DNA of 64,000 nucleotides from the NCBI RefSeq assembly GCF_032918005.1, contig NZ_CP136628.1, positions 5,875,501-5,939,500 on the forward strand, in the 5' to 3' direction. Position 1 is the first letter of the stretch. Each line of letters starts with the position of its first letter. Position numbers and translations under genes: made by a program. The notes under the pieces are model-generated. The model searched no databases. It was not told the origin of the DNA and saw nothing but the letters and a program-made list of their open reading frames with translations. Below are positions 34,367 to 42,201 of this stretch, piece after piece. This stretch comes from Bradyrhizobium sp. NDS-1. GTDB taxonomy: Bacteria; Pseudomonadota; Alphaproteobacteria; Rhizobiales; Xanthobacteraceae.

Positions 34367-35137
34367 TTAGCCCTTGCGCTGAGCAACAATGAAGAGGCGC
34401 CGGAACGGGAAAAGGGTCTGCCCCGCCGCATTCCTCGGATAGGCTTTCGCAACGCGCGCGCCATAGGCGGCTTCGAACGCCATCTTCTCCTCGCCTGCGA
34501 GCACGTCGAGATAACGCGTCAGCCAGGTCCCCTTGGTCCATTCCTTGACGGGGTTCTCGCCTTCGAGCACTTGCAGATATTCGGTCTCCCAGATGTCGAT
34601 GCTGGCCGACATCGGCGCGAGAATATCGTGATAGAAGGCCGGCCCCTCGACCGGCGGCGGCGTGACGAGATGTTCCAGCTTGGACCGCCACGGACCATCG
34701 AGCGCGGTCTCGCCGATCAGCACATGCGATGGCGCGGTAAAATTGCGCGGCATCTGCACGGCAAGCATGCCGCCGGGCATCACCTTCTCCATCACCGCCG
34801 GGAACAGAGCCGCGTGATCGGGCAACCAGTGCAGTGCGGCATTGGAATAGATCAAGTCGTATTGCTTGACGGGGCGCCAATGGCCGAGGTCTTGGTGCAA
34901 CCATTCCACATCCGGCGCGGCCTTGCGCCCGGCCGCGACCATCTCGGCCGACCCCTCGACGCTTGTCACGCTTGCCTCGGGCCAACGCTCCTTGATCAGT
35001 TTCGTCACGTTGCCGGCGCCAGCTCCGAGATCGGCGATGGCCCGCGGCGCAATATCCGGAATCCGCAGCAACAGGTCGACGGCGGGCCGCAGCCGGTGGC
35101 CGGAGAATTTCAGGTATTGCTGCGGATCCCAGACCAT
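34367..35137 (-). CDS. tam: Trans-aconitate 2-methyltransferase
   Basis: A 256-residue S-adenosylmethionine-dependent class I methyltransferase that methylates trans-aconitate to relieve its inhibition of aconitase. Seen: start MVWDPQQYLKFSGHRLRPA, motif I DLGAGAGNVT, acidic motif SVEGSAEM and the C-terminal segment YLDVLAGEEKMAFEAAY. The start at 35137 is chosen because it gives the family's WDP N-terminus; the open frame upstream is 50 codons of low-complexity basic sequence. It is 164 bp divergent from an SDR gene. Confidence 0.87.
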   Translation of the reverse strand: MVWDPQQYLKFSGHRLRPAVDLLLRIPDIAPRAIADLGAGAGNVTKLIKERWPEASVTSVEGSAEMVAAGRKAAPDVEWLHQDLGHWRPVKQYDLIYSNAALHWLPDHAALFPAVMEKVMPGGMLAVQMPRNFTAPSHVLIGETALDGPWRSKLEHLVTPPPVEGPAFYHDILAPMSASIDIWETEYLQVLEGENPVKEWTKGTWLTRYLDVLAGEEKMAFEAAYGARVAKAYPRNAAGQTLFPFRRLFIVAQRKG

Positions 35138-35301
35138 CGCCCGACGCCTTCTCTTTTTCGTTTTCCTTCGCCAAGGCTCTTGTCCTTCGGCCAGCCTCTT
35201 GGTTACCACTGCTCGTCCGGGTCGGGCAATTCGCAAAGCCCGCGGGCACAGGGCGGAAAACGAACAGCACAAAGCAAGCAAGACCAAGAGAGCGTGCGAC
35301 C

Positions 35302-36045
35302 ATGGACCTCGGGCTCAAATCGAAAACCGCTGTCGTCACCGGCGCGAGCATCGGCATCGGCCGCGCCATCGCCAAGGGCCTCGCCGCCGAAGGCGTGCGT
35401 GTCGTCGGCGTGGCGCGCCGCGCCGATCTGCTTGCCGAGCTGGTGAAAGAGGTCGGCGGCGGCTTGATCGTCCCGTTCGCGCAGGACGTGATGGCCAAGG
35501 ACGCCGCCGAGACCATCGCAGCGTTCGCGCTCAAGGAGTTCGGCCATGTCGACATCCTCGTCAACAATGCCGGCGGCAGCCGTCCCCTGCCCGTCGATGC
35601 GCCCGACGGCAAATGGGACGAGGCGATCGCGCTCAACTTCACCAGCTACCGCCGGATCGCCCATGCGCTGCTGCCGCAGATGATCGCGCGCAAATGGGGT
35701 CGCATAGTCAACATCACCGGCAAGTCCGAGCCGGAGGGCCTCAACGCCGCCTTCGCCGCCAAAGCCGCCGTACACGCCTGGGCCAAGGGTCTGTCACGCG
35801 AGATCGGCAAGCACGGCATCACCATCAATTGCATCCCGCCCGGCCGCATCATGAGCGAGCAGATCCGCCGCAATTACCCTCCGGATTATCGGGAGCGCTT
35901 TGCCGAGGAGGAGATCCCGGTCGGCTATTGGGGCGAGCCGGAAGATCTGGCCGCCCTCGCGGTGTTTCTGGCCTCGCCGGTGGCACGGTACATCACGGGC
36001 ACGGTGATCCCGGTGGATGGCGGCCTGCGGAGGTATCAGTTCTAG
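35302..36045 (+). CDS. Short-chain dehydrogenase/reductase lacking the canonical catalytic Tyr
   Basis: A 247-residue SDR with the NAD(P) motif TGASIGIG, the NNAGG strand end and a C-terminal PVDGGLRRYQF. The catalytic region differs: instead of the usual ISS and Y-x3-K it reads NITGKSEPEGLNAAFAAKAAV, where the position four before the Lys is Ala, Phe is adjacent, and one residue is missing relative to FabG-type proteins. The Ser position is Gly. It may be a subfamily with a different mechanism or a binding protein. Cytoplasmic; divergent from tam. Substrate unknown. Confidence 0.85.
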   Translation: MDLGLKSKTAVVTGASIGIGRAIAKGLAAEGVRVVGVARRADLLAELVKEVGGGLIVPFAQDVMAKDAAETIAAFALKEFGHVDILVNNAGGSRPLPVDAPDGKWDEAIALNFTSYRRIAHALLPQMIARKWGRIVNITGKSEPEGLNAAFAAKAAVHAWAKGLSREIGKHGITINCIPPGRIMSEQIRRNYPPDYRERFAEEEIPVGYWGEPEDLAALAVFLASPVARYITGTVIPVDGGLRRYQF

Positions 36046-36143
36046 GAGTTCATGCGATGCGTTCGGCGGCGCGGACTTCGTCCTCAGCTTCAGGGAACAT
36101 GGGCCCAATCCAGTCGTTGCCTCCACTCACTGGAGGAAAGTTC

Positions 36144-36575
36144 ATGCCAAAGACATCGCGCGCTGAGATCGCAAAGGCGATGGCCGGCATCGACATCGCC
36201 ATTTTGTCGACCCATACCGAGAATGGCGAGATTGCCAACCGTCCCATGAGCAACAACGGCGACGTCGCCTACGACGGCACCTCGTACTACTTCACCTACG
36301 AACAGGCACGAACGGTATCGGACATCCAACGAAATCCCAAGGTAGCGCTCGGATTCTCCTCGGAAGCTGGCCTTTTCTCTGAGGGTATCTACGTCGCCGT
36401 AGAAGGGACTGCGGAACTGATCCGGGACAAGGCGGCCTTCCAGCAGCACTGGACCAGCGATCTCGACAAGTGGTTCGACCGCGGCATCGATACGCCAAGC
36501 ATCGTTCTGATCAAGGTGAAGGCCAACCGCGTGACCTACTGGAAGGGCCGCGAAGAAGGCGAGGTCGCGCTCTGA
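36144..36575 (+). CDS. Pyridoxamine 5'-phosphate oxidase-fold flavoprotein (stress-protein type)
   Basis: A 143-residue split-barrel FMN-binding protein of the general-stress-protein-26 type. Characteristic segments: AILSTHTENGEIANRPMSNNG, YYFTYEQARTVSDIQRNPKVAL and VTYWKGREEGEV at the C-terminus. Function not defined; probably binds a flavin or related cofactor. The ATG has GGAGG seven bases upstream. It follows the SDR by 98 bp and overlaps closely the next small gene, whose start is 11 bp after its stop. Confidence 0.85.
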   Translation: MPKTSRAEIAKAMAGIDIAILSTHTENGEIANRPMSNNGDVAYDGTSYYFTYEQARTVSDIQRNPKVALGFSSEAGLFSEGIYVAVEGTAELIRDKAAFQQHWTSDLDKWFDRGIDTPSIVLIKVKANRVTYWKGREEGEVAL

Positions 36576-36586
36576 TCGGCTGGGTC

Positions 36587-36862
36587 GTGCGGCGCCTGTT
36601 CGATTGCCTCTTCCGTAACCGCGAAACCGGCGCGATCACCATCGCTCAGTGGCCCAACCTCGTTCTTTGGACCGTGATCTTCGCGGCAGTTCTGCTTTGG
36701 ATCTGGCCGTCCGCGGGCAAGGCCAGCCTCGGCCTGACGATCATCGTGAAAGGCGGGCTCATCATCTGGGGCGCCGACGAGATCATCCGCGGCGTGAATC
36801 CCTGGCGGCGCTGTCTGGGCGCCGCCGTCATCGTCTATCAGGTTGTGACCCTCCTGCCCTGA
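36587..36862 (+). CDS. Small membrane protein of unknown function
   Basis: A 91-residue protein with two or three hydrophobic segments (about residues 27-40, 47-58 and 75-90) and a basic N-terminus. The start is taken as GTG at 36587; a longer frame from 36470 would overlap the flavoprotein gene and lacks support. No recognisable domain. It probably shares the transcript of the preceding gene. Convergent with the Ca2+/H+ antiporter gene. Confidence 0.5.
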   Translation: MRRLFDCLFRNRETGAITIAQWPNLVLWTVIFAAVLLWIWPSAGKASLGLTIIVKGGLIIWGADEIIRGVNPWRRCLGAAVIVYQVVTLLP

Positions 36863-36916
36863 AAGCGGGAAGTCATCGCTGGGCGGCGCCTCTCGCCTAT
36901 GACGGTCGAGCGAACA

Positions 36917-38020
36917 TCATCCCTGGCCCGCCGGCGGGACGACATACAGCGTCAACGCAAAGACCGCGTAGATGAGAATCATCAGCGCGCCGACGAACCA
37001 GGCCGAGCGCCCGCTGGACGTGATGAAGGCCGATGTCACCGTCGCGATCATTATCATGGTGACGGCGCCCGGCCAGAACTGCAGGTCCATCGGCTTCGGC
37101 CCCACGACATAGCTGAGCAGCACCAGCGCTGGTGCGACGAACAGCGCGATCTGCGAGGCGCTGCCGAGCGCGATGCTGACGGCCATGTCGAGCCGGTCCT
37201 TGCGGGCCGCGGCGAAGGCCACCGCGAATTCGGCGGCGGCGCCGACCAGCGAGACGACGATGAAGCCGACGAAGGCCGGGCTCATTCCGAAGGTTTCCGC
37301 CGCCTTCTGCACCGATTCAACGAAGATCTCGCTGACCAGCGCGACCAGCACGGTGACGACCAGCAGCGTGCCGACGGCTATTCCGATCGGCCAGTGCACC
37401 TCCTTGTTGTCGTCGCCGTGACCGGCGCTGGCGAACAATTCCTTATGCGTTCGCAGCGAAAACAACAGGCCGAGCCCGTAAGCAACGATGAGCAGGACCG
37501 AAATGCCAAGGCTGAGCTTGTTGAGGGTGCCCCCGCCCTGCGGCAGGTGGTCGAGATCGGCGACCGCCGAGGGCGCAAGCAGGGCGACGGTCGCCATGAG
37601 CAGCAGGCCGGACGAAAGCCGCGCACCAGCGCGGTTGTATTGCTGCACGTGATAGCGCAGGCCGCCGAGCAGCAGGCAGGCGCCCAGCATGAACACCGCG
37701 TTGGTGACGATCGCACCCGCGATCGAGGCCTTCACCAGCATGTACTGGCCGGCCCGCAGGGCCGTAATGGCGATGATCAGTTCGGTCAGATTGCCGAGGG
37801 TAGCATTGAGCAATCCGCCCACGGCATCGCCGGTCTTGGCGGCGACCGCCTCGGTGGCGTGGCTGAGCAGCGCCGCCAGCGGGACGATGGCCAGCACCGC
37901 GAGCACGAACAGCAGCGTGTGGGAATGCGGCACCACCGCCTCGGCTATCAGCACGATGGGCACGAAGCCCAGCATCCAGAGCAATGGGGTATTGCGGATT
38001 TCCCTGAGCAGAGTCTGCAT
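36917..38020 (-). CDS. Ca2+/H+ antiporter (CaCA/CAX family)
   Basis: A 367-residue cation antiporter with about eleven helices and the two inverted alpha-repeats of the CaCA superfamily. The first repeat contains GNLTELIIAI and the second GAAAEFAVAF, placing the conserved acidic residues. It exports Ca2+ in exchange for protons. The ATG at 38020 is chosen over an upstream frame; AAGGGG lies close before it. A perfect FixK2-type box is centred about 64 nt upstream, the same spacing as for fixN and fixG, suggesting control by oxygen. Confidence 0.88.
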   Translation of the reverse strand: MQTLLREIRNTPLLWMLGFVPIVLIAEAVVPHSHTLLFVLAVLAIVPLAALLSHATEAVAAKTGDAVGGLLNATLGNLTELIIAITALRAGQYMLVKASIAGAIVTNAVFMLGACLLLGGLRYHVQQYNRAGARLSSGLLLMATVALLAPSAVADLDHLPQGGGTLNKLSLGISVLLIVAYGLGLLFSLRTHKELFASAGHGDDNKEVHWPIGIAVGTLLVVTVLVALVSEIFVESVQKAAETFGMSPAFVGFIVVSLVGAAAEFAVAFAAARKDRLDMAVSIALGSASQIALFVAPALVLLSYVVGPKPMDLQFWPGAVTMIMIATVTSAFITSSGRSAWFVGALMILIYAVFALTLYVVPPAGQG

Positions 38021-38392
38021 GTGGCCCCTTCCAACGATGCGCTGATGGAAAGGTCGGGCGGCCGCACAGGTCGAGTGTTGATCTGTCTCAACGTCGGCGT
38101 GGTGGAGACGGCGCGCGCAGGCGCGCATGCGGTCTGCTGCCGGCCGATCGCCGGCACGTTCGAATCCTGCCAGTGTTTTGCCCGACGTGTCAATTTGATT
38201 GCGACCGCGCTCGACGTTGCGACCCGGCGGGAAAATGCTTTATCGATCAAAGGGCCTCCTACTGTGCATGGGGTTGTTTTTCGATTTTTGTTTTGGCCTC
38301 GCCCTGCACTCGCAGCGCCGCAGCATCGCCTGACCTTCGCGCATACACAGCATGCAAGCGTGCGCCTGTGGAAGCCGGCGCCGCCGTAGTAC
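38021..38392. other. Divergent intergenic region, antiporter/DHA2 exporter
   Basis: About 370 bases with no credible gene. It holds a FixK2-type box (38078-38091), a small palindrome TGCCGG-N7-CCGGCA at 38138-38156, and a T-rich stretch at about 38273-38296 unusual for this GC content. Both flanking genes are transcribed away from it. Confidence 0.6.
38078..38091. promoter_or_regulatory. FixK2-type box upstream of the Ca2+/H+ antiporter
   Basis: TTGATCTGTCTCAA matches TTG(A/C)-N6-(T/G)CAA exactly and is centred about 64 nt before the antiporter start codon. Spacing agrees with the boxes before fixN and fixG. Confidence 0.6.
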
Positions 38393-39820
38393 ATGCCGAA
38401 CGTCCCGCCGCCGGAGCAGCGCGCCAACGAAATGACAATCACGTTACCTGCCGCCGCGCGCGAGCCCAATCCTCCCAGCACCGATGGCCTCCCGGCCGCG
38501 CAGCGGCGCTGGGCGATCGCCGCGATCTTCACTGCGCTGGCGATGGCCTCGCTCGACACCGCGATCGCCAACATCGCCCTGCCCGCGATTGCCGCCGACC
38601 TGCACGTCACGCCGGAGCAGTCGGTCTGGGTGGTCAACGTCTACCAGATCGCGTTGGTGGCGACGCTGCTGCCGCTCGGGGCGCTCGGCGAGATCGTCGG
38701 GCACCAGCGCATCTATCTCGGCGGCCTCATCCTGTTCACCATCGCCTCGCTGTTCTGCGCGGTGGCATGGTCGCTGGACAGCCTGCTCGTCGCGCGCACC
38801 CTGCAGGGCTTGGGGGCGAGCGGCATCATGAGCGTCAACACGGCGCTGGTACGCTTCGTCTATCCCGGAAGGATGCAGGGCCGCGGCTTCGGCTATAATG
38901 CGCTGGTGGTCGCGACCGCCTTCACCTTCGGACCCTCGATCGCCTCGGCGATCCTGGCGCTCGGCCCGTGGCCGTGGCTGTTCGCCGTCAACATCCCGTT
39001 CGGCCTGGTCGCGATCGGCATCGGCTTTGCGATGCTGCCGAAGACACCGCGCGCGGATCACGGTTTTGACTTTCTCGGCGCGATTCTCGCCTCGGCCTGC
39101 CTCGGCCTGTTCATCACCGGCATCGGCAGCGCCGCGCATAATCTGTCGCCGGTGGTCGTGGGCATCGAGCTGGTCACGGCACTCGTGCTCGGAATCATCC
39201 TGACGCGCCGCCATGCCGACCATCCCGCGCCGATGCTGCCGATCGATCTGTTCAGCCGGCCGATGTTCGCGCTGTCGGCGGCGACGGCGGTGTGCTCCTT
39301 CGCGGTGCAGGGTCTCGCCTTCGTCTCGCTGCCGTTCTATTTCGAGGACGTGCTTGGCCGCTCCCAGGTCGAGACCGGCTTCTTCATGACACCATGGCCG
39401 CTGGTGGTCGGCATCATGGCGCCGATCGCCGGACGCCTGTCCGATCGCCACTCAGTCGGCCTGCTCGGCGGCATCGGGCTCGTGCTGCTCGGCCTCGGCA
39501 TGGCGCTGCTCGCGACGCTGCCGGCCAATCCCGCCATCCTCGACATCATCTGGCGAATGATGATCTGCGGCATGGGATTCGGCTTCTTCCAGGCGCCGAA
39601 CATGAAGGCGGTGATGGGAAGCGCGCCGCCGCATCGCAGCGGCAGCGCCTCCGGCATCGTCGCCACCGCGCGCTTGACCGGGCAGACCACGGGCGCCGCG
39701 CTCGCGGCGGCCTGTTTCGCGCTCGCGGGCCACGAGGGCGCGACATTGGCGCTGGCCCTCGGCGCGGGCTTTGCCGCGCTCGGCAGCGTGATGAGCTTTT
39801 TGCGGCTGGCGGTGAAGTAA
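38393..39820 (+). CDS. DHA2-family MFS exporter (EmrB/QacA type)
   Basis: A 475-residue exporter with about fourteen helices. Seen: motif LDTAIANIALPAIAADL in helix 1, WVVNVYQIALVATLLPLGALGE in helices 2-3, and ARTLQGLGASGIMSVNTALV (motif C-like). It probably expels drugs or toxic metabolites using the proton gradient. Start uncertain: ATG at 38393 gives the longest protein, the one at 38432 begins a typical hydrophilic N-terminus; neither has a strong ribosome-binding site. No membrane-fusion partner gene is adjacent. Convergent with the radical SAM gene, 16 bp apart. Confidence 0.87.
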   Translation: MPNVPPPEQRANEMTITLPAAAREPNPPSTDGLPAAQRRWAIAAIFTALAMASLDTAIANIALPAIAADLHVTPEQSVWVVNVYQIALVATLLPLGALGEIVGHQRIYLGGLILFTIASLFCAVAWSLDSLLVARTLQGLGASGIMSVNTALVRFVYPGRMQGRGFGYNALVVATAFTFGPSIASAILALGPWPWLFAVNIPFGLVAIGIGFAMLPKTPRADHGFDFLGAILASACLGLFITGIGSAAHNLSPVVVGIELVTALVLGIILTRRHADHPAPMLPIDLFSRPMFALSAATAVCSFAVQGLAFVSLPFYFEDVLGRSQVETGFFMTPWPLVVGIMAPIAGRLSDRHSVGLLGGIGLVLLGLGMALLATLPANPAILDIIWRMMICGMGFGFFQAPNMKAVMGSAPPHRSGSASGIVATARLTGQTTGAALAAACFALAGHEGATLALALGAGFAALGSVMSFLRLAVK

Positions 39821-39836
39821 GCTCTCGAGCCAGGTA

Positions 39837-41438
39837 TCAAGCCGCCGTCACATCGACCGTCGCCGGCGCGGTTTCGTCGTCCAGCGCCGCCAGGCGCTCA
39901 TCGATGGCAGCGATGACCTTGCGCGAGAACGGTCCGAGATGGGCGTAGGCGGCGATCATCTGCACGGCAATGCGCGCGGATGTCGTGTCGCGCTTGGCGC
40001 AGTTCATGAAGGTCTGCCACAGCGGTGCACGCGCCTCGGGAAGGGCGGTGACCACCTTGTGCACCGTCTCCATCGCACCGATCTTGGCGCGGATATCGCC
40101 TTCGGCGAGCTCGTGACGCTGCCTGGAACGGTCGAGCAGCGTCATCAGGCGGTCGACCCGTCCTGCATAGGCCGCCGGGCTGTAGACGTGCTCCAGCACC
40201 CGCTTGTAGTCCGTCAGGATGTCGCGCAGTGGGCGCACTGGATCGAAGTTGATCCCGGCCGTGCACTGATCCGCGCCGATTGTCGGCGCCACATCGTGGC
40301 CCGGATGCAGCCGGCCTTCGCGCTCCAGACGGCGCGTCAGCTGCGTGTTCGGCAGGGCATAGAGCAGTCCGACCATGCTGACGGGGATCGCCGCCTCTTC
40401 GATGAAGTCGATCATGGCGTCCGCCATCGAGACTTTCTCATTGTCGAATCCGACGATGAAGCCCGCGGTGACGAGCATGCCGGCGGCGTAGATTTTGTGG
40501 ATGCTCTCGGCAATGTTGCGCCGCGTGTTCTGCTTCTTGCGCATCGCGATCAGCGTCGCCGGATCCGGACTCTCGATGCCGACGAAGATGGCGAAGAAAT
40601 TCGCCGCCCCCATCAACTCCAATAGCTCGGGATCATCGGCCAGATTGACCGAGGCTTCGGTCGATAATTCGAACGGATAGCCATGGGTGCGCTGCCATTC
40701 GGCAAGCTTGGGCAGGAATTGCCGCAACGACTTCTTGTTGCCGATGAAATTGTCGTCGACGAAATCGAGATGGCCGCGATAGCCCATCTTGTAAAGCCTC
40801 TCGAGCTCCACGAACATCTGCTCGACCGTCTTGGTGCGCGGAACGCGTCCGTACAACTCGATGATGTCGCAGAACTCGCAGGTGAACGGGCATCCGCGGG
40901 AATATTGCACACCGAGATAGAGGTAGTCCTCGAACTTGAGCAGGTCGAAGCGCGGCACCGGCGTCTTGGTGACGTCGGCCTGGAACTTCGGCGCGGTGAA
41001 GGTGCCGGAGCGTGCCCCGCCCTCCCAGGCCGCGATGAAGTCGTCGATGACACTCTCGGCCTCGCCGAGCACCCGGAAGTCGGCCCGCTCATAGAGGTGG
41101 GGGCTGGAGGTGGGATCGGGACCGCCGACGACCACCGGCTTGCCGGCCGCGCGGCAGAGCTCGATCAGACGCAGCGTATCGGCTTGCTGCGGCATCATTC
41201 CGCCGGTGAAGACGACGTCGGCCCAGGCGATATCTTCGTCGCCGAAGGAGGCCGTGTTGCAGTCGATCAACCGGACCGTCCAGCTCTCGGGCAGCATGGC
41301 GGCAACGGTGATCAGGCCCAAAGGGGCCGCAGGGCGCTTCACGCCCAACACTTTGCAGGATTCACCGAAGGTCCAGAAGGACTCTGCTGAGAACAGCGGA
41401 TAGAGCATCAGCACGTTGCAGGGGGTCGGCACCTTCAT
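39837..41438 (-). CDS. B12-binding radical SAM protein, HpnP-like
   Basis: A 533-residue protein with a cobalamin-binding Rossmann domain (about residues 5-135; includes TGGMMPQQADTL and VVVGGPDPTSSP) and a radical SAM domain with CPFTCEFC (Cys183, Cys187, Cys190), followed by a C-terminal DUF4070-type extension. The N-terminal segment LYPLFSAESFW and the sequence around IIELYGRVPRTKT closely resemble the hopanoid C-2 methylase HpnP as I remember it. It may be HpnP or a paralogue with another methyl acceptor. The ATG at 41438 has AAGGAG five bases upstream. Confidence 0.8.
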   Translation of the reverse strand: MKVPTPCNVLMLYPLFSAESFWTFGESCKVLGVKRPAAPLGLITVAAMLPESWTVRLIDCNTASFGDEDIAWADVVFTGGMMPQQADTLRLIELCRAAGKPVVVGGPDPTSSPHLYERADFRVLGEAESVIDDFIAAWEGGARSGTFTAPKFQADVTKTPVPRFDLLKFEDYLYLGVQYSRGCPFTCEFCDIIELYGRVPRTKTVEQMFVELERLYKMGYRGHLDFVDDNFIGNKKSLRQFLPKLAEWQRTHGYPFELSTEASVNLADDPELLELMGAANFFAIFVGIESPDPATLIAMRKKQNTRRNIAESIHKIYAAGMLVTAGFIVGFDNEKVSMADAMIDFIEEAAIPVSMVGLLYALPNTQLTRRLEREGRLHPGHDVAPTIGADQCTAGINFDPVRPLRDILTDYKRVLEHVYSPAAYAGRVDRLMTLLDRSRQRHELAEGDIRAKIGAMETVHKVVTALPEARAPLWQTFMNCAKRDTTSARIAVQMIAAYAHLGPFSRKVIAAIDERLAALDDETAPATVDVTAA

Positions 41439-41740
41439 GGAACTCCTTTTGGCGTCAGCCCTAGTGTACCAAAGCGCCCAGATCTTGCACCCCGGCAAAA
41501 GGGACAAACTGTCGCCTGTCGGAACCGTCGCGCCAAGCCGCATGATCGGCGTTCAGGGAGGGGGGTCGCCGCCAGCCGCAATTTCCGGCAGCATGCGACG
41601 CCATCCGATCCAAAATCCTCTCGCGGCCGCGACAATCTTCGCCGGCCAACCCTCGGACTGTTGATTTGAACGGTTCCAGTTGGCCGGACAAAGTGCGCCC
41701 TGAGTTCAATCGGTGGATTGGGCCAATCAGGGGACTTGCG
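41439..41740. other. Divergent intergenic region, radical SAM / Mo-hydroxylase
   Basis: About 300 bases between divergent genes. It contains TTGCACCCCGGCAA at 41485-41498, which fits the FixK2 consensus but is centred only ~54 nt before the radical SAM start; no gene or other element is visible. Confidence 0.5.
41485..41498. promoter_or_regulatory. Possible FixK2-type box before the radical SAM gene
   Basis: TTGCACCCCGGCAA fits TTG(A/C)-N6-(T/G)CAA but its spacing (~54 nt) differs from the other boxes, and a few such matches are expected by chance in 64 kb. Confidence 0.25.
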
Positions 41741-42190
41741 ATGGCAAATCTAACAATCAACGGAAAAACCTTCACCCTCGACGTCGAGCCGGATACGCCG
41801 CTGCTCTGGGCGATTCGCGAGAATGCCGGCCTGACCGGCACTAAATATGGCTGCGGCATCGCACAATGCGGCGCCTGCACTGTTCACATCGACGGCGTGG
41901 CAATGCGTTCCTGCGGCATATCGGTCAGCGAGGCCGCAGACAAGAAGATCACCACGATCGAAGGGCTCGCCTCGGGCGATTCCCTGCACAAGGTGCAGGA
42001 AGCCTGGATCGCCCAGGACGTGCCGCAATGCGGTTATTGCCAGAGCGGCATGATCATGGCGGTGGCAGCGCTGCTGAGCGAAAAGCCGAAGCCGACCGAT
42101 GCCGACATCGACGAGGCCATCACCAATATCTGCCGCTGCGGCACCTTCGCGCAGGTGCGCGAAGCGATCCACACGATCGCAAGCGCGTAA
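41741..42190 (+). CDS. Molybdenum hydroxylase small subunit, two [2Fe-2S] clusters
   Basis: A 149-residue xanthine-oxidase-family iron-sulfur subunit of the isoquinoline 1-oxidoreductase alpha type. The plant-type cluster ligands are [12 protein letters not shown] and a following Cys (RSCG); the second cluster is CGYCQSG ... CRCG. It transfers electrons from the molybdenum subunit. The ATG at 41741 is preceded by AGGGGAC; the frame is open 25 codons further. It carries no signal peptide but is likely co-exported with its partner. The large subunit follows 11 bp downstream. Confidence 0.92.
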   Translation: MANLTINGKTFTLDVEPDTPLLWAIRENAGLTGTKYGCGIAQCGACTVHIDGVAMRSCGISVSEAADKKITTIEGLASGDSLHKVQEAWIAQDVPQCGYCQSGMIMAVAALLSEKPKPTDADIDEAITNICRCGTFAQVREAIHTIASA

Positions 42191-42201
42191 GGAAATCCCA
42201 C

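Noticed and set aside
38138..38156. TGCCGG-N7-CCGGCA palindrome as a regulator site
   Set aside because: Short and GC-rich in a GC-rich region; too likely by chance to be given as an operator.
36899..38389. 496-codon open frame antisense to the Ca2+/H+ antiporter
   Set aside because: Opposite strand of an intact transporter gene, extending over its promoter region; no protein-like hydropathy.
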